The notes: generated from the sequence alone by a model not told the origin. Counted from the stretch's first letter, positions 15,055 through 23,812 are shown. The stretch: 56,203 nucleotides of DNA from Candidatus Omnitrophota bacterium (GCA_030691865.1 JAUYDL010000054.1:1-56203), one strand, 5' to 3'. Numbers and translations: made by a program.

Positions 15055-15291
15055 TTACTTTAAAAAGAATTTAATATATATACTGGCGAGCAAACAAAGA
15101 GCCAACAAATACAATCCCGTATTTTTTGTACGCTTAAATTCTTTTTGCAGGGATATGGGTTCGATACGCCAATTGATTTTTTCATAAAATTTTACTTGCA
15201 TCCTCATCACCGAAACAGGATAGAAAAACACAAGCAGGCCAACAACTATACCGACTATAATAAATGCTACTGAAACGGGGATATAATTCAT
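15055..15291 (-). CDS. Small two-helix membrane protein beside cstA (paralogue of 16917-17153)
   Basis: 78 residues from the ATG at 15291, which has AAAGGAAAAAGAG upstream; the longer frame overlaps the end of cstA. Two hydrophobic segments (about 6-28 and 55-75) flank a conserved loop, YEKINWRIEPISLQKEFKRTKNTG. The gene 16917-17153 has the same layout and loop (NWRTEPISMEKELKNTKFRG). The pair brackets cstA, so a role with this transporter is likely. No named family recognised. 14890-15054 holds no gene I can support. Confidence 0.7.
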   Translation of the reverse strand: MNYIPVSVAFIIVGIVVGLLVFFYPVSVMRMQVKFYEKINWRIEPISLQKEFKRTKNTGLYLLALCLLASIYIKFFLK

Positions 15292-15310
15292 CTCTTTTTC
15301 CTTTCTTTTA

Positions 15311-16911
15311 CTATAGTTTAATAATACGCCGGATATGGTGCTTGACTTCAAATATTTTAATCGCTTCCAGAATTAAGAAAACAGCTAAAAGCAGCAGGAT
15401 ACCGCCAATAATCCCCAGCAGGCTGAATTTATATTGCCGGATTACCATGACCAATGCCCACAATGTCATTACCAACATAAAGAGCATTGGTAATAATACA
15501 AACCAAACGGACTTACCTTTTTTCTTTAACCAAACCGCTACCACCATAAGTACCAAACCCGCCAGCAGCTGATTAGTCGCCCCGAAAATAGGCCAGATGG
15601 TTTTCCAAGCCGGAACAATCGCCCCACTAGCATCTTTAAGATTAACCAAAACAAATATCGCCGGCAGACAAAGAGTTATAGCGGTAGCCAGATACCGGGT
15701 ATGTTTACCTTCCAGATTAAAGAATTCCTGTAGAATATACCGGGCCAGCCGAGTAGCAGTATCAAGAGTAGTTAGAATAAACGTAGACAAAGCAAGGATC
15801 CCAAAAGAATTACCATATTTTGCCGGAATACCGAATATAGAAAAAAACTTAGCCATCCCTGCTCCATAAATAGCCAAAGGTGCTTGTTTAACTAACGGAT
15901 CATGAATATCAATCTCTATCAGCATTGCTCCATAGCCAATGGGCAAAGCATTAGTCTCCTTATTAATTTGTTTGGAAGAAGTCCGCTGGCCACAATCGAA
16001 TGGAATCCGCTGATAGCGCCGCAGGCCACGGTCACAAATAAAAGCGGAAACATCGGGCCGATATCCGGCGAGCTCCATCCGCAAAAAGCAGGAAATTTTA
16101 AGGCCAATCCGCCAAAAAGTATCCCCAGAAATCCCCCTAGAATAGAACTATAGAGCAAGAAGCTAGAAAGATAATCCCTGGGCTGCAGCAGCATCCAAAC
16201 CGGGGTAACCGAAGCAATAAAACAATAAATAATTAAAACCACATCCCAGGTTTTTGCGGTATCACCAAATAAAGCCGGAATATTATTAAACGGTATCTGC
16301 TGGCCTAGCCAAACACTGAAAAAAAGTAAAGACACAAAAATCCCGGTAGCCCAGAGCAGTGGCATTTTTAAACGGTAAAGTGATATGCCAAATCCCACCG
16401 CCAGGATCATGAATAAAATCAAAGAAGTAGCTACTCCTCCATCGGCTTTAAAGGTGGCAGCCGTCAGATCCGTAAATACCGTGAGCACATAGACCAGAGA
16501 TAACCAGATAAAAACCAGCATCAGCCGGTATGCCCGCCTGGACATATAAATATTAGCAATTTCAGCAACGGACTTGCCGCGGTTACGAATAGAAATCACC
16601 AGGCTGGAGAAATCATGCACCCCGCCGATAAAAATAGCGCCAATGATGATCCATAACCAGACTGGCAGCCAACCGAAAGCTAAACCTGCGATGATGGGGC
16701 CTAAAACCGGGCCAGCTCCGGCAATGGATGAAAAATGGTGCCCGAATAATACCGGAGTAGGAGCTGGCACGTAATCTACTCCATCAGACAGGGTATGGGC
16801 GGGAGTTTTGTTGCGGTTATCCAGCTCAAAGAGCCGGATCAGGAATTTACCGTATTTTAAATAAGCCAGCCCAAAAACCAGGCAGGCCGCGATGAAAATA
16901 ATCGTTAACAC
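15311..16911 (-). pseudogene. cstA: Carbon starvation protein CstA (peptide/pyruvate transporter family), one-base frameshift
   Basis: Two overlapping frames together give one CstA protein of about 533 residues. The first (from ATG 16911) reads through GVDYVPAPTPVLFGHHFSSIAGAGPVLGP and up to GFHSIVASG; the family sequence then continues in the other frame as TSSKQINKETNALPIGYGAML to the end at 15311. The switch is at about 15981-15985, where one base is missing (total span 1601 bases, one short of a multiple of three). No slippery heptamer is present, so this is a recent mutation or an assembly error, not programmed frameshifting. Many transmembrane helices; inner-membrane transporter. Flanked by two paralogous small membrane proteins. 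Confidence 0.9.
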
Positions 16912-16916
16912 TTATC

Positions 16917-17153
16917 TTAGATTGTAAAGAACTTGAATAGTATAATTGCCAATATGCTAATGGCAACCAAAATTACACCCCTAAATTTTGTATTCTTTAG
17001 TTCTTTTTCCATAGATATCGGTTCCGTACGCCAATTCGATTTTGCAGAGGTTTTTATATGGACCTTTATAACCAAAGCAGGATTGAAAATCATAAACAGA
17101 GCAAATAGTATACCCACTGCGACAAATATTATTAAGAGCGGCAGAAGATTCAT
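16917..17153 (-). CDS. Small two-helix membrane protein beside cstA (paralogue of 15055-15291)
   Basis: 78 residues, same length as its paralogue on the other side of cstA. Hydrophobic segments at about 3-27 and 57-77 enclose the loop IKTSAKSNWRTEPISMEKELKNTKFRG. GAAAGGAGAAAAG stands before the ATG. Its stop lies 5 bases before the cstA start, so it is probably translated from the same messenger. Identity to the paralogue is concentrated in NWRxEPIS and the following helix, suggesting a functional contact site. Confidence 0.7.
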   Translation of the reverse strand: MNLLPLLIIFVAVGILFALFMIFNPALVIKVHIKTSAKSNWRTEPISMEKELKNTKFRGVILVAISILAIILFKFFTI

Positions 17154-17210
17154 CTTTTCTCCTTTCTTTTGCTATTGTTAATAATTTGTAACTAAGATTT
17201 CTTATAAATA

Positions 17211-17282
17211 CAGAAAAATAGAAATGTTCCCTTTATTTTTAAGTATTATACCACAGAAAAACAGAAACGTTCCCTTATTTTA
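17211..17282. repeat. Direct repeat related to R1
   Basis: CAGAAAAATAGAAATGTTCCCTTTATTTT (in part) at 17211-17239 and a near copy at 17254-17282 (AGAAACGTTCCC core), same orientation, about 15 bases apart. The AAAAATAGAAACGTTCCC wording looks like a diverged arm of R1. The second copy overlaps the stop codon of the zinc-ribbon gene (17280-17282). Confidence 0.6.
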
Positions 17283-17957
17283 ACTATACCAGAAAACCAT
17301 GGTGATCAAGAAACTAATAACAATTACCAGGATAGCTATAACTATATAGAGAAAACTTTTCCGTTTAGATTCTCGCGCTAGATACTTACATTCTTGCCTC
17401 AAGAGATCTTTTTTATACTCAATATCACCTTCATGCACTTTTGCCCAAGCCTCCAGAGGTTCTTTGCTAAAGCCCGTAGAAATTAAATCCTCAAAAAGTT
17501 TCTTTATTCCTAAACCTAATGATTTATCGGTGTTCCTATAAAAACTGCCGTCAATATTTAAGGTCAGGAGCAGTTGGGTTTCTTTCTCTGGCTGCAGCTC
17601 TAATTTTGGGAAAGGGGCACTGCATACCCAACAGGTTTGCTTGAGAGGATTATTCTTGGCACCGCATTGCGGGCATTTTTTAAGATTGATTTTTACTAAA
17701 GGCTGGTTACAGTCAGGGCAAATTTGAACCTGGGAATCAAAATCCTTGCTACAAAAAGTGCAGTTATAATAAAAAATAGAATTTAATGCCTCAGAGTTTT
17801 TGAGTACCTCAACTTTTTGAACCGTTAATTTAATATTTTTATGGCCGCATTTATAACTATAAATACTTAGATTTTTATCTTTATCTTTATTTTTATTTTT
17901 TTCTTTATTTTTCTTCCTGGCATTAGCAATTTTAAGCAGTTGCTTTCTTCTCTTCAT
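17280..17957 (-). CDS. Tail-anchored multi-zinc-ribbon protein
   Basis: 225 residues. The first 30 are extremely Lys-rich. Then come Cys pairs typical of zinc ribbons: NCTFCSKDF, ICPDCNQPL, KCPQCGAKN and TCWVCSAPF (about 65-115), probably two double ribbons. A mixed alpha/beta region follows (about 125-195), and one transmembrane helix near the end (about 201-222) leaves almost no tail, so the protein is probably C-terminally anchored with the ribbons in the cytoplasm. No specific family recognised. It starts one base after the stop of the aldolase-type gene. Confidence 0.7.
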   Translation of the reverse strand: MKRRKQLLKIANARKKNKEKNKNKDKDKNLSIYSYKCGHKNIKLTVQKVEVLKNSEALNSIFYYNCTFCSKDFDSQVQICPDCNQPLVKINLKKCPQCGAKNNPLKQTCWVCSAPFPKLELQPEKETQLLLTLNIDGSFYRNTDKSLGLGIKKLFEDLISTGFSKEPLEAWAKVHEGDIEYKKDLLRQECKYLARESKRKSFLYIVIAILVIVISFLITMVFWYS

Positions 17958-17958
17958 A

Positions 17959-18909
17959 TTAATCTTCCGCTTCGCCGACTAAACTCTCGTAGTATTCGCG
18001 ATAATTTTCTTTTTTATCAGTTTCCCGTAAAGCAATCGCGGTGCGCGGATGCTCATCCAGGATCCCGGTTATGGCATAAGGAATAAAATACCCCCATTCG
18101 ATTTTTTTCTGCAAAGGAATAAACTCCTTAGAAATTACATCCAGAATCGGCCGGATATCATATTTGGGATTCTTCAAAAATCCCAGAATTAACTCAGTAG
18201 GACAATTCCCGGCTGCCCGGCCTAAACCAAAAATGGACCCGTCCACATAATTAGCGTCATGGATAATCGCCTCAATAGTATTGCCAAAAGCCAGCTGCTG
18301 GTTGTTATGCGCGTGCATCCCAACTTCCTTGCTTTTTAGAATACTTTTTGCCTTCTTAATCAAAAACTCCGTGGTCTCTTGATACAAAGAACCAAAACTA
18401 TCGACAATATAGATAATCTGTGCCTTGCACTCCTTTTCCAGCTGTTGCAAACACTCGGTGAGTTCGTTATCCAGGGCCCGGGAGATGGCCATGATGTTTA
18501 CCGTAGTCTCATAGCCTTTATCCGCAAAATGATTGACCAAATATATCGCCTTGTCCACATCCTTAACATAAGTAGCCACTCTGATCATATCCACCGGGCT
18601 ATCCTTCTTAGGCAAAACATCATCCACATCCACCCGGTCCACATCCACCATCACCGAAATCTTAGTCTGAGATGAAATCCCCTGGATCACCTCACGGATA
18701 TCCTGGTCATCGGAGAATTTCCATTTCCCGTATTCTTTGGGATTAAAAATCCGCTTGGAATTTTTATAGCCGATCTCCATGTAATCAATACCAGCTTCCG
18801 AAAGCGCCTTGTAAACCTGGCGCACAAAACGCAAGTCAAAATCATGATTATTCATCAGGCCACCGTCCCTGATCGTGCAATCTAAAACTTTAATCTTTTC
18901 TCTAAACAT
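17959..18909 (-). CDS. HMGL-type (DRE-TIM) aldolase family protein
   Basis: 316 residues. The DRE motif is LDCTIRDGG (about 9-17), and the metal-binding histidines are in GMHAHNNQQLAFG; VDGSIFGLGRAAGNCPTELIL follows, as in the 4-hydroxy-2-oxovalerate aldolase branch of DRE-TIM metallolyases. It lacks the C-terminal communication domain of MhpE/DmpG and no acylating dehydrogenase is nearby, so it is likely one of the short aldolase-domain proteins often found in surface-sugar or amino-acid clusters. Substrate unknown. GGGAGGG precedes the ATG. Confidence 0.85.
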   Translation of the reverse strand: MFREKIKVLDCTIRDGGLMNNHDFDLRFVRQVYKALSEAGIDYMEIGYKNSKRIFNPKEYGKWKFSDDQDIREVIQGISSQTKISVMVDVDRVDVDDVLPKKDSPVDMIRVATYVKDVDKAIYLVNHFADKGYETTVNIMAISRALDNELTECLQQLEKECKAQIIYIVDSFGSLYQETTEFLIKKAKSILKSKEVGMHAHNNQQLAFGNTIEAIIHDANYVDGSIFGLGRAAGNCPTELILGFLKNPKYDIRPILDVISKEFIPLQKKIEWGYFIPYAITGILDEHPRTAIALRETDKKENYREYYESLVGEAED

Positions 18910-19061
18910 TGAACCCTCCCTTAAGTTTCACCCAATAAAATCCTCGTGAGCAAAGCGAACGAGGGTCCTCCGGTTAACTGTCCCATCATCCAATAAATAC
19001 TGATTCCAATATTCATTTGTCTGATTAATATCAATGGGCGAAACCTCGACTTCTTCCCCCC

Positions 19062-19081
19062 CCTGCCTGCCGGTAGGTAGG
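19062..19081. repeat. Short palindromic repeat CCTGCCTGCC/GGTAGGTAGG
   Basis: A 20-base near-palindrome; a related palindrome, CCTGCCGGCAGG, occurs at 38597-38608. Both lie just downstream of minus-strand genes. The rest of 18910-19088 is non-coding and also has a small hairpin TCCTCGT...ACGAGGG (18941-18965). Confidence 0.55.
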
Positions 19082-19088
19082 CTTCTTT

Positions 19089-20156
19089 TTACAGTTTGAT
19101 CAACTCATAATCAAGACTGCCCAGGCCGATGCCTTGAGCATACCGCAGCTGCTTTGTACCATCTTGTTCAGGATGGGCAGCTTTAAAAATATCTTTACCA
19201 CAGGCCTTATTGACTAAATCAAAACTTGCCTGATCAATACTTACCGGGTCATTGGATGCCAGTATCCCGACATCCGGAGCGATCCGCGGGTTCTGTGTGC
19301 CCCAGCAATCACATTCCTTATTGATTTTGATCGCAAAATTTATAAACCCGCTCTTTTCTTTCTTATCCTTAAGCACCGCCAGGCTATATTCAACCATCTT
19401 ATCCTGCAGTTGGCTACCGGCATTAAAATCTATAAACATCGCCATCGTCGGACAAACCGCCAGGCAACTGGCGCAGCCGATACATTTTGCATTATCCACT
19501 ACGGATTTTTTGTTTACCAGCTTAATTGCTTTTACCGGACAGATTATTTCACATTCACCGCAACCAATACATCTATCAGCATGGACAATCGGGGCCAGAT
19601 CACAATGTTGAGCAAGTTTGCCTTGCCGGGTAGCACAACCCATTCCCACATTCTTTAATGCACCGCCAAAACCGGTTAAAATATGGCCTTTAAAATGACT
19701 GACTGCGATAAACGCGTCGATATCGATAAAAATACGGGCAACTTTAGCGCTCTTAATAAATTTTTGATTAATTTCTACGCAAGCAACGTTTTTTTCTTGG
19801 GTATCATCCGGAATAATCACATCCGCATTGGTTACTTCTTTAGTAAATCCATGCTCATAAGCTAACTTCAAGTGGTCTTTAGAGTTGGAGCGCCTGCCGC
19901 GATAAAGCGTATTGTTATCTGTCAGGAATACATCGCCACCTCGGCCAATAGCCGCATCAGAAACCACGCGCACATGTTGGGGCCTGACAAAACCGGTATT
20001 TCCTTCTTCGCCAAAATGCAGCTTAAGGGCGACTTTATCGTTTTTATGAATAAAATCCAAAACCTTACTTTCATCAATCAGGCGTTTAAGTTTCTGGTTA
20101 ATCACCTGCTGGCTCTGTGAACTGCCTACCGAAATAAAATAAACCCGGCTTTTCAT
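19089..20156 (-). CDS. DUF362 protein with two [4Fe-4S] clusters
   Basis: 355 residues. The DUF362 domain covers about 35-185 and continues after the ferredoxin insert. Two complete 4Fe-4S motifs lie between: Cys196/199/202/206 (CIGCGECEIICP) and Cys225/228/231/235 (CIGCASCLAVCP). DUF362 proteins are common in anaerobes and are thought to take part in electron transfer or cofactor-linked redox steps; the exact reaction is not known. No close operon partner downstream. Preceded on the minus strand by two hairpin terminators. Confidence 0.9.
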   Translation of the reverse strand: MKSRVYFISVGSSQSQQVINQKLKRLIDESKVLDFIHKNDKVALKLHFGEEGNTGFVRPQHVRVVSDAAIGRGGDVFLTDNNTLYRGRRSNSKDHLKLAYEHGFTKEVTNADVIIPDDTQEKNVACVEINQKFIKSAKVARIFIDIDAFIAVSHFKGHILTGFGGALKNVGMGCATRQGKLAQHCDLAPIVHADRCIGCGECEIICPVKAIKLVNKKSVVDNAKCIGCASCLAVCPTMAMFIDFNAGSQLQDKMVEYSLAVLKDKKEKSGFINFAIKINKECDCWGTQNPRIAPDVGILASNDPVSIDQASFDLVNKACGKDIFKAAHPEQDGTKQLRYAQGIGLGSLDYELIKL

Positions 20157-20204
20157 AACTTGATCCTCTTACTTTAATCTATCCAGGCACTTAGTTGATA
20201 AAAG

Positions 20205-20241
20205 CAATAAAGGACTATTATTGCTGCATAGTCCTTTATTG
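20205..20241 (-). terminator. Hairpin, probable terminator
   Basis: CAATAAAGGACTA (20205-20217) pairs perfectly with TAGTCCTTTATTG (20229-20241) around an 11-base loop. On the minus strand CTTTTAT follows. It stands between the DUF2934 gene and the DUF362 gene. Confidence 0.7.
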
Positions 20242-20266
20242 TTCAAAAATTAAAGCCCCCTTTAGA

Positions 20267-20290
20267 CTAAAACCCCCCCGGGGGGAGTTT
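20267..20290 (-). terminator. GC-rich hairpin after the DUF2934 gene
   Basis: On the minus strand AAACTCCCCCC is followed directly by GGGGGGGTTTT, a tight palindrome ending in a short T run, with a small CCCGCCTCGGG palindrome just before it. Position fits termination of the small gene at 20316-20495. Confidence 0.5.
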
Positions 20291-20315
20291 CCCGAGGCGG
20301 GATTTTTTTAACAAA

Positions 20316-20495
20316 TTACTTTCTTAACTCAGATTTTATTTGTTTTTCTGCTTCCAGCCAATCAGTCAGGGCATCTCCCGAAGCACTCCCCCGTTTTTCG
20401 AAAAGCTCCTGGGCGCGTTTACGAATCTTATCCGAAACACTTTCACCAAACAGAAAGGATGATCCGCACTTCTTATCCTTTACTTTAATCGCCAT
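20316..20495 (-). CDS. DUF2934-like small protein
   Basis: 59 residues. GGAGGG lies 9 bases before the ATG. The sequence SDKIRKRAQELFEKRGSASGDALTDWLEAEKQI follows the DUF2934 pattern (IRxRAYELFExRG...DWLxAE), a short helical domain of unknown function frequent in deltaproteobacteria, Planctomycetes and relatives. It stands alone between two terminators and an R1 repeat. Confidence 0.85.
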   Translation of the reverse strand: MAIKVKDKKCGSSFLFGESVSDKIRKRAQELFEKRGSASGDALTDWLEAEKQIKSELRK

Positions 20496-20523
20496 AGTCT
20501 TGCCCTCCTATTATTAAAAACCT

Positions 20524-20579
20524 GGGGACGGTTCTATTTTTCTGAAGAATAAAATGATTTAAAAAATAGAACCGTCCCC
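20524..20579. repeat. R1 repeat (single inverted pair)
   Basis: GGGGACGGTTCTATTTTT (20524-20541) faces AAAAAATAGAACCGTCCCC (to 20579) across about 20 bases. On the minus strand it lies between the zinc-ribbon gene and the DUF2934 gene. Confidence 0.9.
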
Positions 20580-20590
20580 CCTTTTTTTAA

Positions 20591-20755
20591 TTAACGGCCT
20601 TCGTTTTTGCGTTTGGAATAACACTCTTTACAGTATATCGGACGATCTTCTCTGGGTTTAAAAGGCACTTCACATTCTTTTTTGCATTCATCGCAGACTG
20701 CCTTATGCATCTCCCGGGGGCCCCCGCCAAATCCACCACCTTGCTGATATGCCAT
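20591..20755 (-). CDS. CxxC-x17-CxxC zinc-ribbon protein
   Basis: 54 residues with AAGGAGGAAG before the ATG. After a Gly-rich start (MAYQQGGGFGGGPREMH) there are Cys21/Cys24 and Cys42/Cys45, exactly 17 residues between the pairs, and PFKPREDRPIYCKECY. This is the small zinc-ribbon type common in candidate-phylum genomes. It probably binds zinc and perhaps nucleic acid; no function is established. Confidence 0.85.
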   Translation of the reverse strand: MAYQQGGGFGGGPREMHKAVCDECKKECEVPFKPREDRPIYCKECYSKRKNEGR

Positions 20756-20772
20756 GCTTCCTCCTTAATGAG

Positions 20773-20844
20773 CGCTTAACTTACGAACACGCAGTGTGAG
20801 TAAGTTAATGCGCGAATTAATCCCGCCGAATAATTTGAGGCGGG
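20773..20844. repeat. Two hairpins between small zinc-ribbon and flavodoxin genes
   Basis: CGCTTAACTTAC (20773-20784) pairs with GTAAGTTAATGCG (20800-20812), with CAC/GTG inside the loop. A second stem CCCGCC (20822-20827) pairs with GGCGGG (20839-20844). Either could end the minus-strand flavodoxin transcript; neither has a long T run. Confidence 0.45.
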
Positions 20845-20903
20845 AGCTTCTCTACAATGAAATTTGTTCCTTTAAATATTTATAGGACTCTATCAAAGAG
20901 AAA

Positions 20904-21479
20904 TCAAGTGTTAATTTTTTTCAGCAGCCAGGCCATGTTCTTACCCAAAACACTCATCGTGTTTAAACCCTCTTGGTCATTGGTTACTTCTCCGATTTCG
21001 CGGCCGATTCCCACATTCCAATATGACGCGCCCACTATGACCATCTCGCCGATGGTAAAGAAATGGTTTATGGAATCAAAGGCATGAATCGCACCACCCC
21101 GCCTGACCGCTACCACCGCCGCTCCTACTTTACGCTTAAACAGGTTATTATTGGCCCGGCTGACCATACCCGTTCTTTCAATCAGGGCTTTGGCGCCAGC
21201 TGTGCAATCAGCAAAATATGTCGGAGAGCCGATAATTATCCCATCTGCCTGAATCATCTTGACAACATACTCATTAACCAGATCATCAGTCACCGCGCAT
21301 TTATTATTCTTAGTAATGGAACATTGGCCGCAAGCAATACACCCACAGATTCTTTGCCCGGCCAGCTGGATAAGCTCGGTCTTAATGTTTGAGCTTTCCA
21401 ACTCCTTAAAAACCTGTTTGATCAGAATCGCAGTATTCCCATCCTTACGGACGCTGGCGTTAAATGCAATCACTTTCAT
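20904..21479 (-). CDS. Flavodoxin-fold NAD(P)H-dependent FMN reductase family protein
   Basis: 191 residues. FMN-phosphate loop FNASVRKDGNTAILI at the start; the family Cys motif CGCIACGQCSI (about 46-56); and GIIIGSPTYFADCTAGAKALIER with the flavin-contacting segment. This iron-sulfur flavoprotein/WrbA-like group reduces quinones, metals or Fe-S donors in anaerobes. The compact Cys cluster could hold a cluster or zinc. It is monocistronic, bordered by an R1 repeat and hairpins. Confidence 0.85.
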   Translation of the reverse strand: MKVIAFNASVRKDGNTAILIKQVFKELESSNIKTELIQLAGQRICGCIACGQCSITKNNKCAVTDDLVNEYVVKMIQADGIIIGSPTYFADCTAGAKALIERTGMVSRANNNLFKRKVGAAVVAVRRGGAIHAFDSINHFFTIGEMVIVGASYWNVGIGREIGEVTNDQEGLNTMSVLGKNMAWLLKKINT

Positions 21480-21508
21480 CTTTCGCTCTCTCCTCTTGGT
21501 ATAATCAT

Positions 21509-21563
21509 GGGGACGGTTCTATTTTTTAACCCAAATAAGCGACGGAAAAATAGAACCGTCCCC
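21509..21563. repeat. R1 repeat (near-identical to 44318-44372)
   Basis: Arms at 21509-21526 and 21546-21563. The centre (AACCCAAATAAGCGACGG) is almost the same as in the copy at 44318, showing recent duplication of the whole unit rather than of the arms alone. Confidence 0.9.
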
Positions 21564-21571
21564 GTTATTCT

Positions 21572-23209
21572 TTAATGCGTAGTTTTATATAACTGGTGGC
21601 GCTGCTCTTTGATCTGCTCATTGGCTAAATATTCATCAAAGGTGGTGCTGATGCGATCAATATATCCTCTGGGGGTAATTTCAATAATACGGTTGGCTAC
21701 CGTCTGAACTAGCTCATGGTCATAAGAAGAAAAAAGAATCGTCCCTGGAAATTTATCCAGGCCCCGGTTTAAAGCGGTAATTGACTCTAAATCCAAATGA
21801 TTGGTCGGTTCATCTAAAATAAGTACGTTGGGCTGGGTAACCATCATCCGGGCAAACATGCAACGTGCCTTCTCTCCGCCGGATAAAACATTTACCGGCT
21901 TTAATGATTCTTCTCCTGAAAAAAGCATGCGGCCTAAAAAAGCGTGAATAAACTCATTTTCAGTGTTGGCTGAGAATTGCCTGAGCCAATCAGCTATCGC
22001 TACGGAGGAATTGAAAAATGCTGAGTTATCCCTGGGATAATAAGCCCTTCGGGTAGAAACACCCCATTTAAATGTTCCGTGGCTTTGCCTGCTATCCGCT
22101 TGGACATCATTCATCAAAATCTGAAAAAGTATTGTCTTAGCCAGATCATTGGGCCCCACAAAAGCCACCTTATCCCCCTTATGAATGGTAATATTGAGCC
22201 GCTCAAACACTACTTCTGAATCCAGTTTTTTGAATAAATTATTTATACTTAAGAGATCATTACCGGCCTCGCGCTCCGGTTCAAAATTTATATAAGGGTA
22301 TTTACGCGAAGAAGGGCCAATATTATCTAAAGTAAGTTTTTCCAGAATTTTTTTGCGGCTGGTTGCCTGGCGGGCTTTAGAAGCGTTATTGGCAAAACGC
22401 ATGATAAAATCTTTTAAATCTTTACGCTGTTCTTCAATTTTTTTATTGGATTCGCTGCGCTGACGGGCAGCAAGCTGGCTGGCTTCTGACCAAAAAGTAT
22501 AATTACCCGGGTAAAGCCGGATTTTACAGTAATCAATATCCGCAATATGGGTGCAGACTTTATCCAGAAAATGCCGGTCATGCGAGACCACGATGGCCGT
22601 ATTCTGAAATTCACAGAGAAACTCTTCCAGCCACATGCATGACTCCACATCTAAATGATTAGTCGGCTCATCCAGAAGCAGGATATCCGGATTGCCGAAT
22701 AATGCCTGAGCTAATAATACGCGCACTTTTTGCCCGGCTTCCAGCTGAGTCATCTGCGCGCTATGCAGCGACTCCTCAATCCCCAGATCACTTAAGAGTT
22801 TAGCGGCATCAGACTCAGCGTTCCAGCCACCTAGTTCAGTAAACTCCTCCTCAAGTTTTGAGGCGTGAATTCCATCCTCATCGGTAAAAGGAGTTTTGGC
22901 ATAGATCGCCTCCTTTTCCGTCATAATTTCATAAAGCCGCTTGTGCCCCATAATCACTGTAGTTAGAACAGTAAACTGGTCAAAAGCAAACTGATCCTGC
23001 TTTAAAACGGAAAGACGCTTACCTGCGGGGATAGTCACTTCTCCGGTAGAAGATTCGATCTCTCCGGAAAGAATCTTTAAAAAAGTGGATTTACCTGAGC
23101 CATTAGCGCCGATTAAACCATAGCAATTGCCGGAAGAAAAAACAATATTTACTTTAGTGAAAAGTTTGCGCTGCCCGAATTCTAAAGATACATTACTTAC
23201 GGAAATCAT
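21572..23209 (-). CDS. ybiT: ABC-F ribosome-associated ATPase, YbiT-like
   Basis: 545 residues, two ABC domains with no membrane part. The N-terminal domain has GANGSGKST, the YbiT-like SVLKQDQFAFDQFTVLTTVIMGH, and LDEPTNHLDVES. The second has LSGGEKARCMFARM and LDEPTNHLDLES, but its Walker A reads GPNDLAKTI, with Ala where Gly precedes the Lys. ABC-F proteins bind the ribosomal E site and tune translation; YbiT is the closest type by these motifs. The altered second Walker A could reduce hydrolysis at one site. Flanked by R1 repeats on both sides. Confidence 0.9.
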   Translation of the reverse strand: MISVSNVSLEFGQRKLFTKVNIVFSSGNCYGLIGANGSGKSTFLKILSGEIESSTGEVTIPAGKRLSVLKQDQFAFDQFTVLTTVIMGHKRLYEIMTEKEAIYAKTPFTDEDGIHASKLEEEFTELGGWNAESDAAKLLSDLGIEESLHSAQMTQLEAGQKVRVLLAQALFGNPDILLLDEPTNHLDVESCMWLEEFLCEFQNTAIVVSHDRHFLDKVCTHIADIDYCKIRLYPGNYTFWSEASQLAARQRSESNKKIEEQRKDLKDFIMRFANNASKARQATSRKKILEKLTLDNIGPSSRKYPYINFEPEREAGNDLLSINNLFKKLDSEVVFERLNITIHKGDKVAFVGPNDLAKTILFQILMNDVQADSRQSHGTFKWGVSTRRAYYPRDNSAFFNSSVAIADWLRQFSANTENEFIHAFLGRMLFSGEESLKPVNVLSGGEKARCMFARMMVTQPNVLILDEPTNHLDLESITALNRGLDKFPGTILFSSYDHELVQTVANRIIEITPRGYIDRISTTFDEYLANEQIKEQRHQLYKTTH

Positions 23210-23235
23210 AATTTAGCTCTTGATTTGGAAATAAA

Positions 23236-23298
23236 GGGGACGGTTCTATTTTTTATTATTATAAAAAATGGAAGCGATGAAAAAATAGAACCGTCCCC
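23236..23298. repeat. R1 repeat
   Basis: GGGGACGGTTCTATTTTTT (23236 on) faces AAAAAATAGAACCGTCCCC (ends 23298); the centre differs from other copies. Lies between yajQ and the ABC-F gene. Confidence 0.9.
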
Positions 23299-23317
23299 TT
23301 TATTTTGGGAAGACTAC

Positions 23318-23812
23318 CTATCGATAATTACCAAACCCCAGCGGAATAGGAAAATCCAAAACCCGTAAATGCGCGATCACTGCCTGCAGTTGATCTTTTT
23401 TGGCTGAACTAACTTTAATCTTCTCCCCTTCGATTTGAGTTTGAACTTTGGCTCCTAAACCTTTGATTATACCGGTTAGTTCTTTTGCGCGTTCCTTATC
23501 AATCCCCATACAAATTTGGACCCCCTGACGCAGATAGCCCTCAAAAGCCTTTTCTGGATCATTAAATTTGAAAGACTTGATAGAAACTCCTCTTTTTGCC
23601 AGGCGCAGGGTCAAAATATCCGTAAGCGCGCGCAGCTTAAAATCATCGTCTGCAACTAAGGTGATTTTCTTTTCTTTGCGGTCAAAAGCAATGGAGGCCT
23701 TGCTATTCTTAAAATCATAACGCTGGCTCAATTCTTTAATCGCTTGATTTACCGCGTTATCTACTTCCTGCAGGTCAACTTCAGAAACAATTTCAAATGA
23801 AAAATTTGCCAT
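23318..23812 (-). CDS. yajQ: YajQ family nucleotide-binding protein
   Basis: 164 residues, full length. Starts MANFSFEIVSEVDLQEVDNAVNQAIKEL and has SQRYDFKNSKASIAFD, the family signature, then ISIKSFKFND-type and QTQIEGEKIKVSSAKKDQLQAVIAHLR segments; ends DFPIPLGFGNYR. YajQ proteins have two RRM-like folds and bind nucleic acid or cyclic di-GMP in some species. Two PilZ proteins and an HD-GYP protein elsewhere in the window suggest that the organism uses cyclic di-GMP. Confidence 0.95.
   Translation of the reverse strand: MANFSFEIVSEVDLQEVDNAVNQAIKELSQRYDFKNSKASIAFDRKEKKITLVADDDFKLRALTDILTLRLAKRGVSIKSFKFNDPEKAFEGYLRQGVQICMGIDKERAKELTGIIKGLGAKVQTQIEGEKIKVSSAKKDQLQAVIAHLRVLDFPIPLGFGNYR

Noticed and set aside
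15975-15995. Programmed frameshift in cstA
   Set aside because: No slippery heptamer or downstream structure at the switch; the total length is one base short, which fits a deletion or sequencing error.
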